Positions 16,665 to 26,253 of a stretch of DNA of 64,000 bases are shown here, piece after piece; the stretch's first letter is position 1, and every line of letters begins with the position of its first letter. Source of the stretch: Tissierellales bacterium (lineage in GTDB: Bacteria; Bacillota; Clostridia; Tissierellales; Sedimentibacteraceae); NCBI GenBank assembly GCA_018433765.1, contig JAHDQO010000021.1, positions 203,049-267,048 on the forward strand, written 5' to 3'. The notes beneath the pieces are model-generated. The model was not told where the DNA came from. It saw only the letters and a list, made by a program, of their open reading frames with translations, and searched no databases. A program made the position numbers and the translations under genes.

Positions 16665-17337
16665 CATTATCACATCCCAATATTTCACTGCATTTCTCAA
16701 AAACTATTTGATTACTAGTTATTACAGGAATACTGCATTGCTCTTCAATAAATCCTCTAGCTTCCATTGCTCTAAAATTAGTACAAGAAATAAACACAGC
16801 ATCATAATTATCTTTTTTAACTTCATCTATAACAAATTCAGCAATTTTATTAGGTTCAACTAATGCTATAGAAAAATTATCATCTATACCTAATCCAATT
16901 ATTTTTTTCACTTTAGTTCCATCATCTTCTAAACTTTTTTTTATTTTTTCATTTAAGGCATCAATATAAGGTGTTGCTACAAGAAGATTCTTTGGGTTTA
17001 TTTTTTCAAGTCTTTCTCTGACACTTTTTATAACACTTACTGATACAGCATCTGATTTTTCTTCTATAGTACTGCATATTTGTTTATCATAGTCATTACC
17101 TCTTAATGCTCCTGCTGAAGTACATCCAAATACTATAAGCTCAGGTTTAACAGTAGCTATATCTTTTAAAGCTTTAGGAAAATGCATGTCCAACATTTCT
17201 TCTTCCCCTTTTACAGTAGTATCAACTAAATACATTCTTGATGTATGAACATTAACACTTTTATCTATATTTCTATAAAAATCTACTTCCATTACAGAAT
17301 TTGATGATGGTACAATAAGACCTATTCTTTTTGTCAT
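16657..17337 (-). CDS. maleate isomerase/Asp-Glu racemase family enzyme
   Basis: A 226-residue cofactor-independent isomerase or decarboxylase of the maleate cis-trans isomerase/arylmalonate decarboxylase group. The two catalytic cysteines are visible in VFGCTSAGAL (about 70) and FISCTNFRAM (about 190), each at the end of one half of the pseudo-twofold fold. It opens with GLIVPSSNSVME, as maleate isomerases do. It could isomerise maleate or a maleamate-like product, or racemise an amino acid. It is translationally coupled to the PreA-like gene and lies 13 bases after the diaminopropionate lyase gene. Confidence 0.82.
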   Translation of the reverse strand: MTKRIGLIVPSSNSVMEVDFYRNIDKSVNVHTSRMYLVDTTVKGEEEMLDMHFPKALKDIATVKPELIVFGCTSAGALRGNDYDKQICSTIEEKSDAVSVSVIKSVRERLEKINPKNLLVATPYIDALNEKIKKSLEDDGTKVKKIIGLGIDDNFSIALVEPNKIAEFVIDEVKKDNYDAVFISCTNFRAMEARGFIEEQCSIPVITSNQIVFEKCSEILGCDNDD

Positions 17338-17349
17338 GTTTCATTCCTC

Positions 17350-18558
17350 CTATAAATAATATTTCCCTTTCCAAACTATATTTCTATATTCAATTGGGTC
17401 TGTATCTCCTTCTGTACTAATAACTAGTACTCTTGAATTACTATTTAGGTTAAGTTTACTAATTACATCAGCAATGTTATTATCAATAATATATGTTAAA
17501 ACACCTATGCCTATAGCACCTGATTCTCCAGAAATTATCCTTTTATCATTTCCTATTGAATTTGAAAGTATTCTCATACCATATGCTGCTAATTCATCTT
17601 TACATTTAATAAAATAACTGCTGTAATCTTTTAGTATTTCCCAAGTAATAGTGTTTGGTTCTCCACATGCCAAACCTGCCATTATAGTTTTTAAGTCACC
17701 TTTAACATATTTAGGTTTGCCATTGTCAGACTTTCCTGATTCAAATATGCATGCAGCATTTTCAGGTTCTACAACAGTAATAAGAGGCAAATTTTCTTTA
17801 TAATTTGAAGCTAAATAACCAGTTATTGCTCCTGCAAAAGAACCTACACCAGCTTGAAGAATAACATGTGTAAACATATTTTCCCCTTTTTGCTGTATTT
17901 CTTCTTCTATTTCTTTAATTATGGTTGCATAACCTTGTGAAATCCATGTTGGGATTTTTTCATAACCTTCCCATGCAGTATCTTGAACCATAATCCATCC
18001 GTTTTTTTCAGCCATTTCATTAGCATATCTCACTGCATCATCATAATTAAAATCTGTAATTTCAGCATGAGCTCCTTCTTTAATAATATTATCAAGTCTA
18101 GATTTTGCTGATCCTTTAGGCATATATACTACTGATTTATGACCCATTTTATTTGCAGACCAAGCTACACCTCTACCGTGATTTCCATCTGTTGCTGTTA
18201 CAAATGTTAATTCACCAGTTTTTTCTTTTATTTCTTTTGATAACAATTCTTCATAACTTAATACTCTTTCATATCCAAGTTCTTCTGAAATATATTTTGC
18301 AATACAATATGCTCCACCTAAAACCTTAAATGCATTTAATCCAAATCTTTTAGACTCATCTTTTACCCATATTTTATCTAAACTCAATTTTTTTGCTAAA
18401 TTATCTAAACTTATTAAAGGAGTTTTTTCATATCCAACAATACTTTCATGAAACTTGCTTGAATTTTTAATTTCTTTTTTATTAAAAAATTCTAAATTCA
18501 GGTTTTCTTTTTTTATTTTTTTATGCTTATTGCTTATTATTTCAATTTTGCTTTCCAT
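17350..18558 (-). CDS. dpaL: diaminopropionate ammonia-lyase
   Basis: A 402-residue fold-type II PLP enzyme that converts D- or L-2,3-diaminopropionate to pyruvate and two ammonia. The Schiff-base lysine lies in LNAFKVLGGAYCIAKYI near 75, a block highly typical of this family. TATDGNHGRGVAWSA near 120 and a glycine-rich phosphate loop (LQAGVGSFAG near 240) follow. A 2-aminoacrylate intermediate is expected, which fits the nearby ridA. It starts directly behind the D-aminoacylase gene, and no close ribosome binding site is evident, so coupling is likely. Confidence 0.9.
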   Translation of the reverse strand: MESKIEIISNKHKKIKKENLNLEFFNKKEIKNSSKFHESIVGYEKTPLISLDNLAKKLSLDKIWVKDESKRFGLNAFKVLGGAYCIAKYISEELGYERVLSYEELLSKEIKEKTGELTFVTATDGNHGRGVAWSANKMGHKSVVYMPKGSAKSRLDNIIKEGAHAEITDFNYDDAVRYANEMAEKNGWIMVQDTAWEGYEKIPTWISQGYATIIKEIEEEIQQKGENMFTHVILQAGVGSFAGAITGYLASNYKENLPLITVVEPENAACIFESGKSDNGKPKYVKGDLKTIMAGLACGEPNTITWEILKDYSSYFIKCKDELAAYGMRILSNSIGNDKRIISGESGAIGIGVLTYIIDNNIADVISKLNLNSNSRVLVISTEGDTDPIEYRNIVWKGKYYL

Positions 18559-18560
18559 AG

Positions 18561-20138
18561 CTAATGCTTTAAATACCTCCCGCTAATTTTACCTGTCAAT
18601 TTACCATTTTCTAGTACAATTTCACCGTTATTTATTACATAATCTATTCCATTAGGTTTTTTAAACGGCTCTTTAATAGATGTGTTATCTTTAATATTTT
18701 CATAATCTAAGACAACTAAATCTGCATAATTACCTTTTTTTATCAATCCTCTATTTTTTATACAAAATCTAGATGCTGGCAGTCCAGTTATTTTAAAAAT
18801 TGCCTCTTCTAAACTAAATAATTTTTCTTTTTTACAATAATGTTCTAAAAATCTAGGAAAGGTACCATTTTGTCTTGGGTGACATTTAGACCCTTCATTA
18901 ACCGGAAAACTATCTGAACCAATCATTGTAAATTTTTGTTTCATTATATGTTTAACATCTTGATCCCAAATTGACATGTAACATGAATTAACTCCATGTC
19001 CATTCTCTTCTATTATTTTAAAGGCCATATCTATAGGTTCTAGATTATACTTATTAGCTAATTCCAATATACTATAACCATTATACTCAGGACTGTTAGG
19101 GGCATCCCCAATTACTATATTGTCAGAAGAACCTACTTGCTTCCAAAAATTCTCCCAAGTTATATCATTTTCTAAAGAATAAATTATTTTCTCTCTTTCT
19201 TTTTTATCATTAAACAATTCTATAATTTCACTGATTTGTTTATTAACTACATTTGGAGGTAGTATAGTAGTAAGATTATTACTTGAAAAATCATAAGGAT
19301 ATTGATCTACCATTACATCTACACCATCACTTCTAGCTTCTTTTATTATTTCTACAGTTCTATGAACCTTTCCCCAATTGTCTTTTCCTGTTACTTTATG
19401 ATGACTAATTTGTAATTTTACCTTGGATTCTTTTGCAATATTTATTACCTCTTCTACTGCTTCAATCAGATTATATGATTCATTTCGCATATGAACTGTA
19501 AAAACACCATCATATTTTGAAATAATCTTACATAATTCAATTAATTCATATGTATTTGCATACATACAAGGAGGAAAAATTAATCCAGCACTTAAACCTA
19601 ATGCTCCTTGTTTCATAGCAGTATCAACTATTTTTTTCATTTCTTCAAGTTCATCATGTGTACAAATTCTATTTTCTAGTCCTATAACCATATATCTAAC
19701 TAAGCCATGGGGTATAGTTGACATAATATTTGTACCTAATTCTATACTATTAGAATAATCCACAAATTCATTAAAGCTCTGCCATGGATATTCAATTCCT
19801 CTGTCAACACCTAATATTTCATTCCAATCATTTTGTATTTCTTTTTTTATTGGAGCAACACCTAGTCCACAGCTACCACCAATTAGTGTTGTTACACCTT
19901 GATATGTTCTATACGGCATTTTACTTCGTAAAAAAGGCATTATCTCCATATGAGTGTGTGAATCTATAAATCCGGGAACAACATACTTTCCGTTTGCATC
20001 AATTAAAATTTTTGCTTTACATTTAGGATCTTTTCCAATAAAAGTAATCCTGTCTCCTTCTATTCCTATTTCTGCATAATACCAAGGTGCACATGTACCA
20101 TCTATTACCCTTGCATTTTTTATTAATATATCAAACAT
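18561..20138 (-). CDS. N-acyl-D-amino-acid deacylase (D-aminoacylase family amidohydrolase)
   Basis: A 525-residue amidohydrolase of the D-aminoacylase family, which removes the N-acyl group from D-amino acids (some relatives act on L-amino acids or on carbamoyl groups). The barrel metal motif is GFIDSHTHMEIM (about 55-66). The conserved cysteine region reads GLSAGLIFPPCMYANTYEL near 180, with metal histidines in HMRNES and QISHHKVTG and an aspartate in MIGSDSFPVNEG near 395. It is the first gene of the block reading toward 12.2 kb, with ATAAGGAGG in front of the ATG. Confidence 0.88.
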   Translation of the reverse strand: MFDILIKNARVIDGTCAPWYYAEIGIEGDRITFIGKDPKCKAKILIDANGKYVVPGFIDSHTHMEIMPFLRSKMPYRTYQGVTTLIGGSCGLGVAPIKKEIQNDWNEILGVDRGIEYPWQSFNEFVDYSNSIELGTNIMSTIPHGLVRYMVIGLENRICTHDELEEMKKIVDTAMKQGALGLSAGLIFPPCMYANTYELIELCKIISKYDGVFTVHMRNESYNLIEAVEEVINIAKESKVKLQISHHKVTGKDNWGKVHRTVEIIKEARSDGVDVMVDQYPYDFSSNNLTTILPPNVVNKQISEIIELFNDKKEREKIIYSLENDITWENFWKQVGSSDNIVIGDAPNSPEYNGYSILELANKYNLEPIDMAFKIIEENGHGVNSCYMSIWDQDVKHIMKQKFTMIGSDSFPVNEGSKCHPRQNGTFPRFLEHYCKKEKLFSLEEAIFKITGLPASRFCIKNRGLIKKGNYADLVVLDYENIKDNTSIKEPFKKPNGIDYVINNGEIVLENGKLTGKISGRYLKH

Positions 20139-20621
20139 TATAAAAACCTCCTTATTTTATAAGTATAAAACCTACTCAATAATATAAAAAATCGTTTTCA
20201 TATATAAAACTGCTACCAAATATTAAGTTTTCTACAATTAAGCAGCAGCTTTACATAATATAAAAAAAGAGGAAAGAAAATAAAAAAATATGTTAATTAT
20301 CACTTATTATTGTTAATTTATATTATACAGCAAGTATTACTTAATTACAAGTTAATATTAGGTATTTTATTTTTTTATATTACACTTTTTACTATTTATA
20401 TCATTATTATATTTTTTATCTAATTCAGTTAGTTTTAGCAATATAAAAGTATTTTTTTGTGTTTTTCATAAAATAAATTAATAAATTAAATAATTTATAT
20501 AGAATGTATAGAATACCTCTATAAACCATTTTTTTGTATACTTATACTAAACAAAATATATTTTAAAGAAATATTAAATTAATTAAAAAGAAAAGTAAAC
20601 AAGATTGGATATGTTTAAAGT
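20139..20621. other. gene-free AT-rich stretch holding the leader of the D-aminoacylase operon
   Basis: No reading frame in these roughly 480 bases looks coding. Near 20207-20252 is a stem (AAACTGCT pairing with AGCAGCTTT, one bulge) that would fold in the 5' leader of the D-aminoacylase mRNA. I recognise no riboswitch class, and no clear sigma-54 or sigma-A promoter stands out in the very AT-rich background. Confidence 0.5.
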
Positions 20622-20670
20622 AAAAAGCTTTCTCTATAACATATCTTATTCTGTTATAGAGAAAGCTTTT
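20622..20670 (-). terminator. terminator overlapping the stop of the second XRE-cupin gene
   Basis: A 19-bp perfect stem (AAAAGCTTTCTCTATAACA and its complement) surrounds a 10-base loop and is followed by T residues on the minus strand. One arm overlaps the stop codon. Confidence 0.88.
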
Positions 20671-21220
20671 AATATATTGACGGACTTATATTTGATATAC
20701 CTATAATTTCTTCTTCAGTTTCATTAATCATATCATGAGGGATATTTGATTTTATATATATACTATCACCCGGCTCGACTAAATATTCTTTGCTGTCTAG
20801 TATTAATTTCATTTTTCCTTTCATTATATATATAGACTCGTCTCCGTCATGAACTAATGGTTTTTCACTAACTTTTGAATGTGGTTGTACTCTAAATAGA
20901 ATAGTAACCATTTTAACATCAAAATCTTTATCTGAACTCATAGGCGAAAGAAATTCAATTTTCATTGGTGAATCTGGATCGTATAGTTTCTTTCTTTCAG
21001 AACTCTTTATTATCATGTGACTTTTTTGTTCATCCATCAAGAAATAATACAAAGGTACTCCTAGCACATTAGAGATTTTTCTCAATGATGCTATCGAAGG
21101 CTCTATCAAATTTCTTTCAAGCTGTGAAATATAGCTTGCAGTTAATTCAGTATCTCTAGCTAACTGTCTTAGAGATATGCCTATCTGCATTCGTTTTTCT
21201 TTTATTCTACTACCAATCAT
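20669..21220 (-). CDS. XRE-cupin transcription regulator
   Basis: A 183-residue regulator with an N-terminal HTH (LRQLARDTELTASYISQLERNLIEPSIASLRK) and a C-terminal cupin (PLVHDGDESIYIMKGKMKLILDSKEYLVEPGDSIYIKSNIPHDMIN). It is clearly related in plan to the regulator at 6380. The ATG at 21220 begins the domain; AGGAGG lies 12 bases upstream, a rather long spacing. It lies between the D-aminoacylase block and the peptide-transporter operon and is the natural candidate to control one or both. Confidence 0.84.
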   Translation of the reverse strand: MIGSRIKEKRMQIGISLRQLARDTELTASYISQLERNLIEPSIASLRKISNVLGVPLYYFLMDEQKSHMIIKSSERKKLYDPDSPMKIEFLSPMSSDKDFDVKMVTILFRVQPHSKVSEKPLVHDGDESIYIMKGKMKLILDSKEYLVEPGDSIYIKSNIPHDMINETEEEIIGISNISPSIY

Positions 21221-21413
21221 TAACTTATCGTACCTCCTAATTACATGCACAACTTATTTATATATAGAAAATTATAACATATTTTGCAGTATGATAATAG
21301 AATAACATTAACTAACTGCAAGAACATATAATACTATTATAATATAAACTTCTCAAATCCAATATTGAACAATTCATTTGGATTGTTGAAAAACTAATCC
21401 ACATCCCTTTATT

Positions 21414-22496
21414 CTATCTACAGTCTATTTTTATAATATCTTTTACTTTATTATTTCTATCTATTAAATAAAATTTACTGTGCTGATAATTTGTAGTACA
21501 GCAATGAGCTGGAATTAATAAATATTTATCCCCAATATTATATTTAGAAGTATCTCCATCCAATATATTTGCTTCATAATGTTCATCACTCATAAATGTC
21601 ATTTCAATGTTATTATCATCAAGTACTACAGTATCTGGATAGTCACTGCTAATTGCTTTTTTCCCTGCATCAAATACTATTTTGTTACTAAATTTACTAA
21701 TAATTGTACTTAGAACAAACATAGAATTTTGAAATTCAACTCCTTGCTTTCTGTATATATTGTCACTATACACATAAGAACCAGGTTGTATTTCAGTAAT
21801 TTTGTCAAATTTAGCCATTTGCTCAAAATTACCTGTTCCTGCAACAGATATTGTTTCTAGCTTAATATCATTACTATCTAATAAATTTACTACCTTTTCA
21901 ATTTCTTTATATGATTTTTCGCATGTTTTTTCTCGTTCTTCTTTATTTTTTATAAAATTTGCGCCACCGTTATAAGACATTAATCCTTTTAATTTTAGAT
22001 ACTCTGAATGTTTTATTTTTTCTGCAATATTTAACGCTTCATCGTATGTTTTTATTCCACATCTGCCATATCCTGTATCGTAATCTAAAAACAAATTTAT
22101 ATAAGTTTTGTTCTCTTTAGATAATTTATCAAATATTGAAACTACATCTATATTTTCTACGGCAAAATTAATATTAACTGTCTTAGATAATTCTACAGCT
22201 CTTAAAATTTTATCACTGGTTACTATTTCATTTGCCAATAGTATATTATTTATTCCATTTTCAGCCATACATTCACATTCATCTATAGTTGCACAGCATA
22301 TTCCAACAGCACCTTCGTTAATTTGCTTTTTAGCTACATATGAAGATTTATGTGTTTTTATATGTGGTCTTATATTTACATCGAATTTTTTAGCTTTATT
22401 TTTCATTAATTCGATATTATTATTTAATTTGTCTTCAAAAACTACTATACATGGTGTAGTTAAATCCTCAATATTAGCTCCAATCTTATTTTTCAT
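21414..22496 (-). CDS. DSD1-family PLP enzyme (D-serine dehydratase/D-threonine aldolase-like)
   Basis: A 360-residue fold-type III PLP enzyme with an alanine-racemase-like N-terminal barrel. The Schiff-base lysine is in IRPHIKTHKSS near 47. The C-terminal domain has SDEHYEA and PAHCCTT, matching the zinc-binding His and Cys of eukaryotic-type D-serine dehydratases. The expected reaction is D-serine to pyruvate and ammonia, or cleavage of a D-3-hydroxyamino acid. It is the last gene of the peptide-transporter operon, four bases after the carbon-nitrogen hydrolase. Confidence 0.85.
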   Translation of the reverse strand: MKNKIGANIEDLTTPCIVVFEDKLNNNIELMKNKAKKFDVNIRPHIKTHKSSYVAKKQINEGAVGICCATIDECECMAENGINNILLANEIVTSDKILRAVELSKTVNINFAVENIDVVSIFDKLSKENKTYINLFLDYDTGYGRCGIKTYDEALNIAEKIKHSEYLKLKGLMSYNGGANFIKNKEEREKTCEKSYKEIEKVVNLLDSNDIKLETISVAGTGNFEQMAKFDKITEIQPGSYVYSDNIYRKQGVEFQNSMFVLSTIISKFSNKIVFDAGKKAISSDYPDTVVLDDNNIEMTFMSDEHYEANILDGDTSKYNIGDKYLLIPAHCCTTNYQHSKFYLIDRNNKVKDIIKIDCR

Positions 22497-22500
22497 AATC

Positions 22501-23388
22501 TCACTCCGTCCTTTTACTTATTTCATAGAACACTTCGGGTTTTCTAGTTCTAAGCGGATTACACTCCTCTTTATGTCTCATTTTTATTATTTCTGAACTT
22601 AATATTGCATAAACAATTTCATCTTTTATTGATTCCGATTTAGATTCTGCTACTATTTGAGCATAAGGATCAATAAGCATACATCCTCCAATATGTGTTG
22701 AAGGTAAACTATCTATATGAGGTGCTGATATTCCACACATATTTGTCAATGCAACATAAACATTATTATCTCCTGCTCTAGCTCTTTGTAATATGTTCCA
22801 ACCCTCTTTGTACATCTTTATAGTGTTTTTTATTTCTTCTTCAGTCATTGAATTTTCTTTGTTTAGTGCTCTAGATGCATGAGGTGCTAGTATTACTTCA
22901 ACTCCCTTTAAAGCCATAACTCTAGCCATTTCAGGATGCATATTATCATAACAAATAATCATACCAACTTTTGCAAATGGAAGTTGAAATACATTTATTT
23001 GAGAACCACCTCTAAAATAAAAGTACTCATCACCTGATAAATGTATCTTCCTCTGCTTACCTACATATCCTTCTGGTCCTACAATAAATTGAGTATTATA
23101 ATGAACTCCATTATCTATTTCTGCAATACCTGCACAAATATATACATTCTTTTCTGCTGCTGTTTTTTCTAATGTTTTTACTGCATTTCCATTAGGTACT
23201 TCTTCTGCTTGAGATATTATATCAGAATGTCCTACATGTCCTGTTATATTAAGTTCTGGCATTAAGATAAGCTTGACATCTTTATCTTTTACAGCTTCAT
23301 TTACTAAATTTATAATTTTCTTTAAACTATTTTCTTTTTCCATAACAACACTTTCATGCTGTATTATAGCTATTTTAAAATCTTTCAT
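22501..23388 (-). CDS. carbon-nitrogen hydrolase (nitrilase superfamily)
   Basis: A 295-residue amidase of the nitrilase superfamily with the Glu-Lys-Cys triad: Glu in LILMPELNITGH near 45, Lys in KQRKIHLSGDE near 115 and Cys in VGMIICYDNMHPE near 152. Relatives hydrolyse N-carbamoyl amino acids, amides of omega-amino acids or polyamine precursors. It lies between the peptide ABC transporter and the D-serine dehydratase-like enzyme, so hydrolysis of an imported amide or ureido compound is likely. The exact substrate is unknown. Confidence 0.85.
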   Translation of the reverse strand: MKDFKIAIIQHESVVMEKENSLKKIINLVNEAVKDKDVKLILMPELNITGHVGHSDIISQAEEVPNGNAVKTLEKTAAEKNVYICAGIAEIDNGVHYNTQFIVGPEGYVGKQRKIHLSGDEYFYFRGGSQINVFQLPFAKVGMIICYDNMHPEMARVMALKGVEVILAPHASRALNKENSMTEEEIKNTIKMYKEGWNILQRARAGDNNVYVALTNMCGISAPHIDSLPSTHIGGCMLIDPYAQIVAESKSESIKDEIVYAILSSEIIKMRHKEECNPLRTRKPEVFYEISKRTE

Positions 23389-23392
23389 TTAC

Positions 23393-24349
23393 TCACCTTC
23401 CAAATACTTCACATGAAACGAAATGTCCATTGTTAATTTCTACTAAATCTAATTCTTTTCCTGAACACGCAGGTACAGCATATTTGCATCTTGGTGCAAA
23501 TCTACAGCCCGGTTTTGGCTCAATTGGTGATACTACTTCACCTTTTAGAATTTCTCTTTCTCTCTTATTATCTATATCTATTACAGGAATAGCACTTAAC
23601 AATGCCTTAGTGTATGGATGTATTGGATTTTCAAACAGCTCATCACTTTTGGCTCTTTCTATAACTTTGCCTAGATACATTACAACTATTTCATCAGATA
23701 TGTGTTTTACAACTGATAAATCATGTGTAATAAACATGTAAGTTAATCCCATATCTTCTTGCAAATCCATTAATAAATTTAATATTTGTGCTTGTATACT
23801 AACATCTAATGCTGAAACAGGTTCATCACATATAATAAATTCAGGATTTAAAGCAAGAGCTCTAGCTATACCAATTCTCTGCCTTCTTCCTCCATCTAAT
23901 TCATGAGGGTAACTATTACGCAATCTTTTTGCTAATCCAACTATATCCATAAGTTCTAATGTTCTCTTATAAGCTTCTTTCTTATCAGTTATTATTTTAT
24001 TAAAAGTTATTGGTTCCATTATAATTTCAGAAACAGACATTCTTGGATTTAAAGAAGCATAAGGATCTTGAAAAATTATCTGCATTTTAGATCTCATTTT
24101 TCTCATTTTATTGCTGCTAAGCTTTATAATATCTTTACCATCATAGATGACACTGCCTGAAGTTGGTTCGAGTAATCTAAGAACTGTTCTACCCAAAGTA
24201 CTTTTCCCACAGCCTGATTCGCCTACTACACCTAAAGTCTGTCCCTTATATATATTTAAATTTATATTATCTACTGCATGTAAATTACCAGCACTAGTTT
24301 TAAAATATTTTTTTAGATTTTTAGTTTTAATTAATATTTTATTGTCCAT
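23393..24349 (-). CDS. dppF: peptide ABC transporter ATPase, DppF/OppF type
   Basis: A 318-residue ATPase that powers dipeptide/oligopeptide import together with the DppD-type partner. Walker A is GESGCGKST, the signature region reads LDGGRRQRIGIARAL (a GG variant of LSGGQ, seen also in the second copy at 53720), and Walker B is FIICDEPVSALD. The C-terminal oligopeptide-transporter domain has a cysteine cluster (PGCRFAPRCKYAVPAC). The ATG at 24349 overlaps the end of dppD and follows GAGGATAA. Confidence 0.9.
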   Translation of the reverse strand: MDNKILIKTKNLKKYFKTSAGNLHAVDNINLNIYKGQTLGVVGESGCGKSTLGRTVLRLLEPTSGSVIYDGKDIIKLSSNKMRKMRSKMQIIFQDPYASLNPRMSVSEIIMEPITFNKIITDKKEAYKRTLELMDIVGLAKRLRNSYPHELDGGRRQRIGIARALALNPEFIICDEPVSALDVSIQAQILNLLMDLQEDMGLTYMFITHDLSVVKHISDEIVVMYLGKVIERAKSDELFENPIHPYTKALLSAIPVIDIDNKREREILKGEVVSPIEPKPGCRFAPRCKYAVPACSGKELDLVEINNGHFVSCEVFGR

Positions 24350-25319
24350 GTTTATCCTCCTCAAATAAATGACAAAGAATCTTGTGATTATCATTTATAT
24401 AGTATTTAGGATGAATAGTTCTGCATTTATCCATTACATGCGGACATCTATCTTGGAAGTAACAGCCTACAGGTAATTTTGTAGGATCTGGTAACAATCC
24501 AGATATTGGTTTTAATCTTTTAGATTTATCTTTTATATTAGGTATAGATCCGAATAATCCAACCGTATACGGATGATGTTTATCACCTTTATAAATATCT
24601 CTTAAGCTTCCATATTCAACTATTTGTCCAGCATACATAATTGCAACTTCATCACACATTTCAGATACTACTCCTAAATCATGAGTAATTAAAATCATAG
24701 ATGTGTTTAATGCTCTTTTCAAATTTTTCATTAAATCTAAAACTTGTGCCTGAATAGTTACATCTAATGCTGTAGTCGGTTCATCAGCAATTAGTAGCTC
24801 TGGTTCATTTATTAAAGCCATAGCTATTACAACTCTCTGCTTCATCCCACCTGAAAATTCATGGGGAAAATTGTTCATTCTATTTTCAGATATACCAACC
24901 ATATTTAAAACATTTTTTACTTTTGTATCTATATCTTCTTTAGATAAATTGCTGTGCATTCTTACAGCTTCTGATAACTGTTCATGTACAGTAAAAATAG
25001 GATTTAAACTTGTCATAGGATCTTGAAATATCATGGATATTTCTTTACCCCTAATCGATCTAATAGTTTCATAATCCATATCTAATATTTCTTTCCCTTT
25101 AAATTTAATAGTACCAGAATCAATTCTTCCAGTCCTTTCAGGAAGTAAATTCATTATTGATAAACTTGTTGTTGTTTTCCCTGCTCCTGTTTCTCCTACA
25201 ATACCAACTGTTTTTCCCTTTTCTAAAGATATACTTATGCCATTTACCGCGTGAACATCTGCATTTCCTGATTTATATCTAACTGTAAGATTATCTATTT
25301 CTAATATTTTTTCAGACAT
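24339..25319 (-). CDS. dppD: peptide ABC transporter ATPase, DppD/OppD type
   Basis: A 326-residue ATPase with Walker A GETGAGKTT, a standard signature (HEFSGGMKQRVVIAMAL), Walker B LLIADEPTTALD, and the C-terminal cysteine region (LPVGCYFQDRCPHVMDKC) of oligopeptide transporters. The ATG at 25319 follows GAGAGATAAA. It is the fourth gene of the dppABCDF-ordered operon. Confidence 0.9.
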   Translation of the reverse strand: MSEKILEIDNLTVRYKSGNADVHAVNGISISLEKGKTVGIVGETGAGKTTTSLSIMNLLPERTGRIDSGTIKFKGKEILDMDYETIRSIRGKEISMIFQDPMTSLNPIFTVHEQLSEAVRMHSNLSKEDIDTKVKNVLNMVGISENRMNNFPHEFSGGMKQRVVIAMALINEPELLIADEPTTALDVTIQAQVLDLMKNLKRALNTSMILITHDLGVVSEMCDEVAIMYAGQIVEYGSLRDIYKGDKHHPYTVGLFGSIPNIKDKSKRLKPISGLLPDPTKLPVGCYFQDRCPHVMDKCRTIHPKYYINDNHKILCHLFEEDKHGQ

Positions 25320-25336
25320 TTTATCTCTCCATTTCA

Positions 25337-26239
25337 TTAATCTTTTAGCTTCGGATCTAGCGCATCTCTTAAGCCATCACCTACAAAATTAATCATCAAA
25401 ACAGCAATTATAATGAAAATTCCTGGAAAAATTACCATATGAGGCGCAACTCTAAGAAATTGTCTTCCACCTGAAAGCATAGCACCCCATTCTGGATTAG
25501 GAGGTTGTATTCCTAAACCAATAAAACTTAAACCTGCTGCTGATAATATCGTACCAGCTATGCTCATAGTTGCATTAACTAATATTGGTGCCATACAATT
25601 AGCTATAACATGCTTGAAAATTATTCTTCCATCCCTTAATCCTATAGCTCTTGCGGCTTCAACATATTCAACATCTTTAACAGATAATACTACAGCTCTA
25701 ACTAATCTTGTATACCCAGGAATATTAGCAATAACCAATGCGATTAATAAATTAGTCATACCTATTCCAAGTGCAGCCACAATTGTTATTGTCAGTAAAA
25801 TTGCAGGTATTGCCAGAAATATATCGGCTATTCTCATAATTACATTATCAATCATTCCGCCATAGTATCCTGCTATTCCACCTAAAAGACACCCAAAGAA
25901 AACTGATATAGCTACAACTATTACTCCTATTGACAGTGATACTCTTGAACCATGTATAATTCTTGCTAATATATCTCTGCCGAATTCATCCGTACCAAAC
26001 CAATGTTTGCCACTTGGAGGCTGCAATCTTTCAGGCATATTAGTTTTTACTACTACATTATCATAATCAACTATAAGATCAGCAAAAATAGCTATTAAAA
26101 TCAATATTAGCAATATGATTAATCCCATAACTGCAAGTTTGTTCTTTTTTAATCTAAACCAAATTTCTTTTAATTGACTAGTTTTCTTCTCCTCTTTTAA
26201 AACTTTGTTTTTATTTTTTTTATTCTTTTTATTAGTCAT
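25337..26239 (-). CDS. dppC: peptide ABC transporter permease, DppC type
   Basis: A 300-residue inner-membrane permease. It has a lysine-rich cytoplasmic start, one hydrophobic segment, then a binding-protein-dependent transport domain with the EAA loop (EYVEAARAIGLRDGRIIFKHVIANCMAPI) near 200. HWFGTDEFGRDILARIIHGSRVSLSIG near 80-105 is typical of DppC. It pairs with the DppB protein encoded 14 bases upstream. Confidence 0.9.
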   Translation of the reverse strand: MTNKKNKKNKNKVLKEEKKTSQLKEIWFRLKKNKLAVMGLIILLILILIAIFADLIVDYDNVVVKTNMPERLQPPSGKHWFGTDEFGRDILARIIHGSRVSLSIGVIVVAISVFFGCLLGGIAGYYGGMIDNVIMRIADIFLAIPAILLTITIVAALGIGMTNLLIALVIANIPGYTRLVRAVVLSVKDVEYVEAARAIGLRDGRIIFKHVIANCMAPILVNATMSIAGTILSAAGLSFIGLGIQPPNPEWGAMLSGGRQFLRVAPHMVIFPGIFIIIAVLMINFVGDGLRDALDPKLKD

Positions 26240-26253
26240 AATTAGATACTCCT

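Noticed and set aside
20207..20252. A known riboswitch in the D-aminoacylase leader
   Set aside because: Only a simple stem is visible; none of the conserved blocks of T-box, glycine, lysine, SAM or other classes is present.
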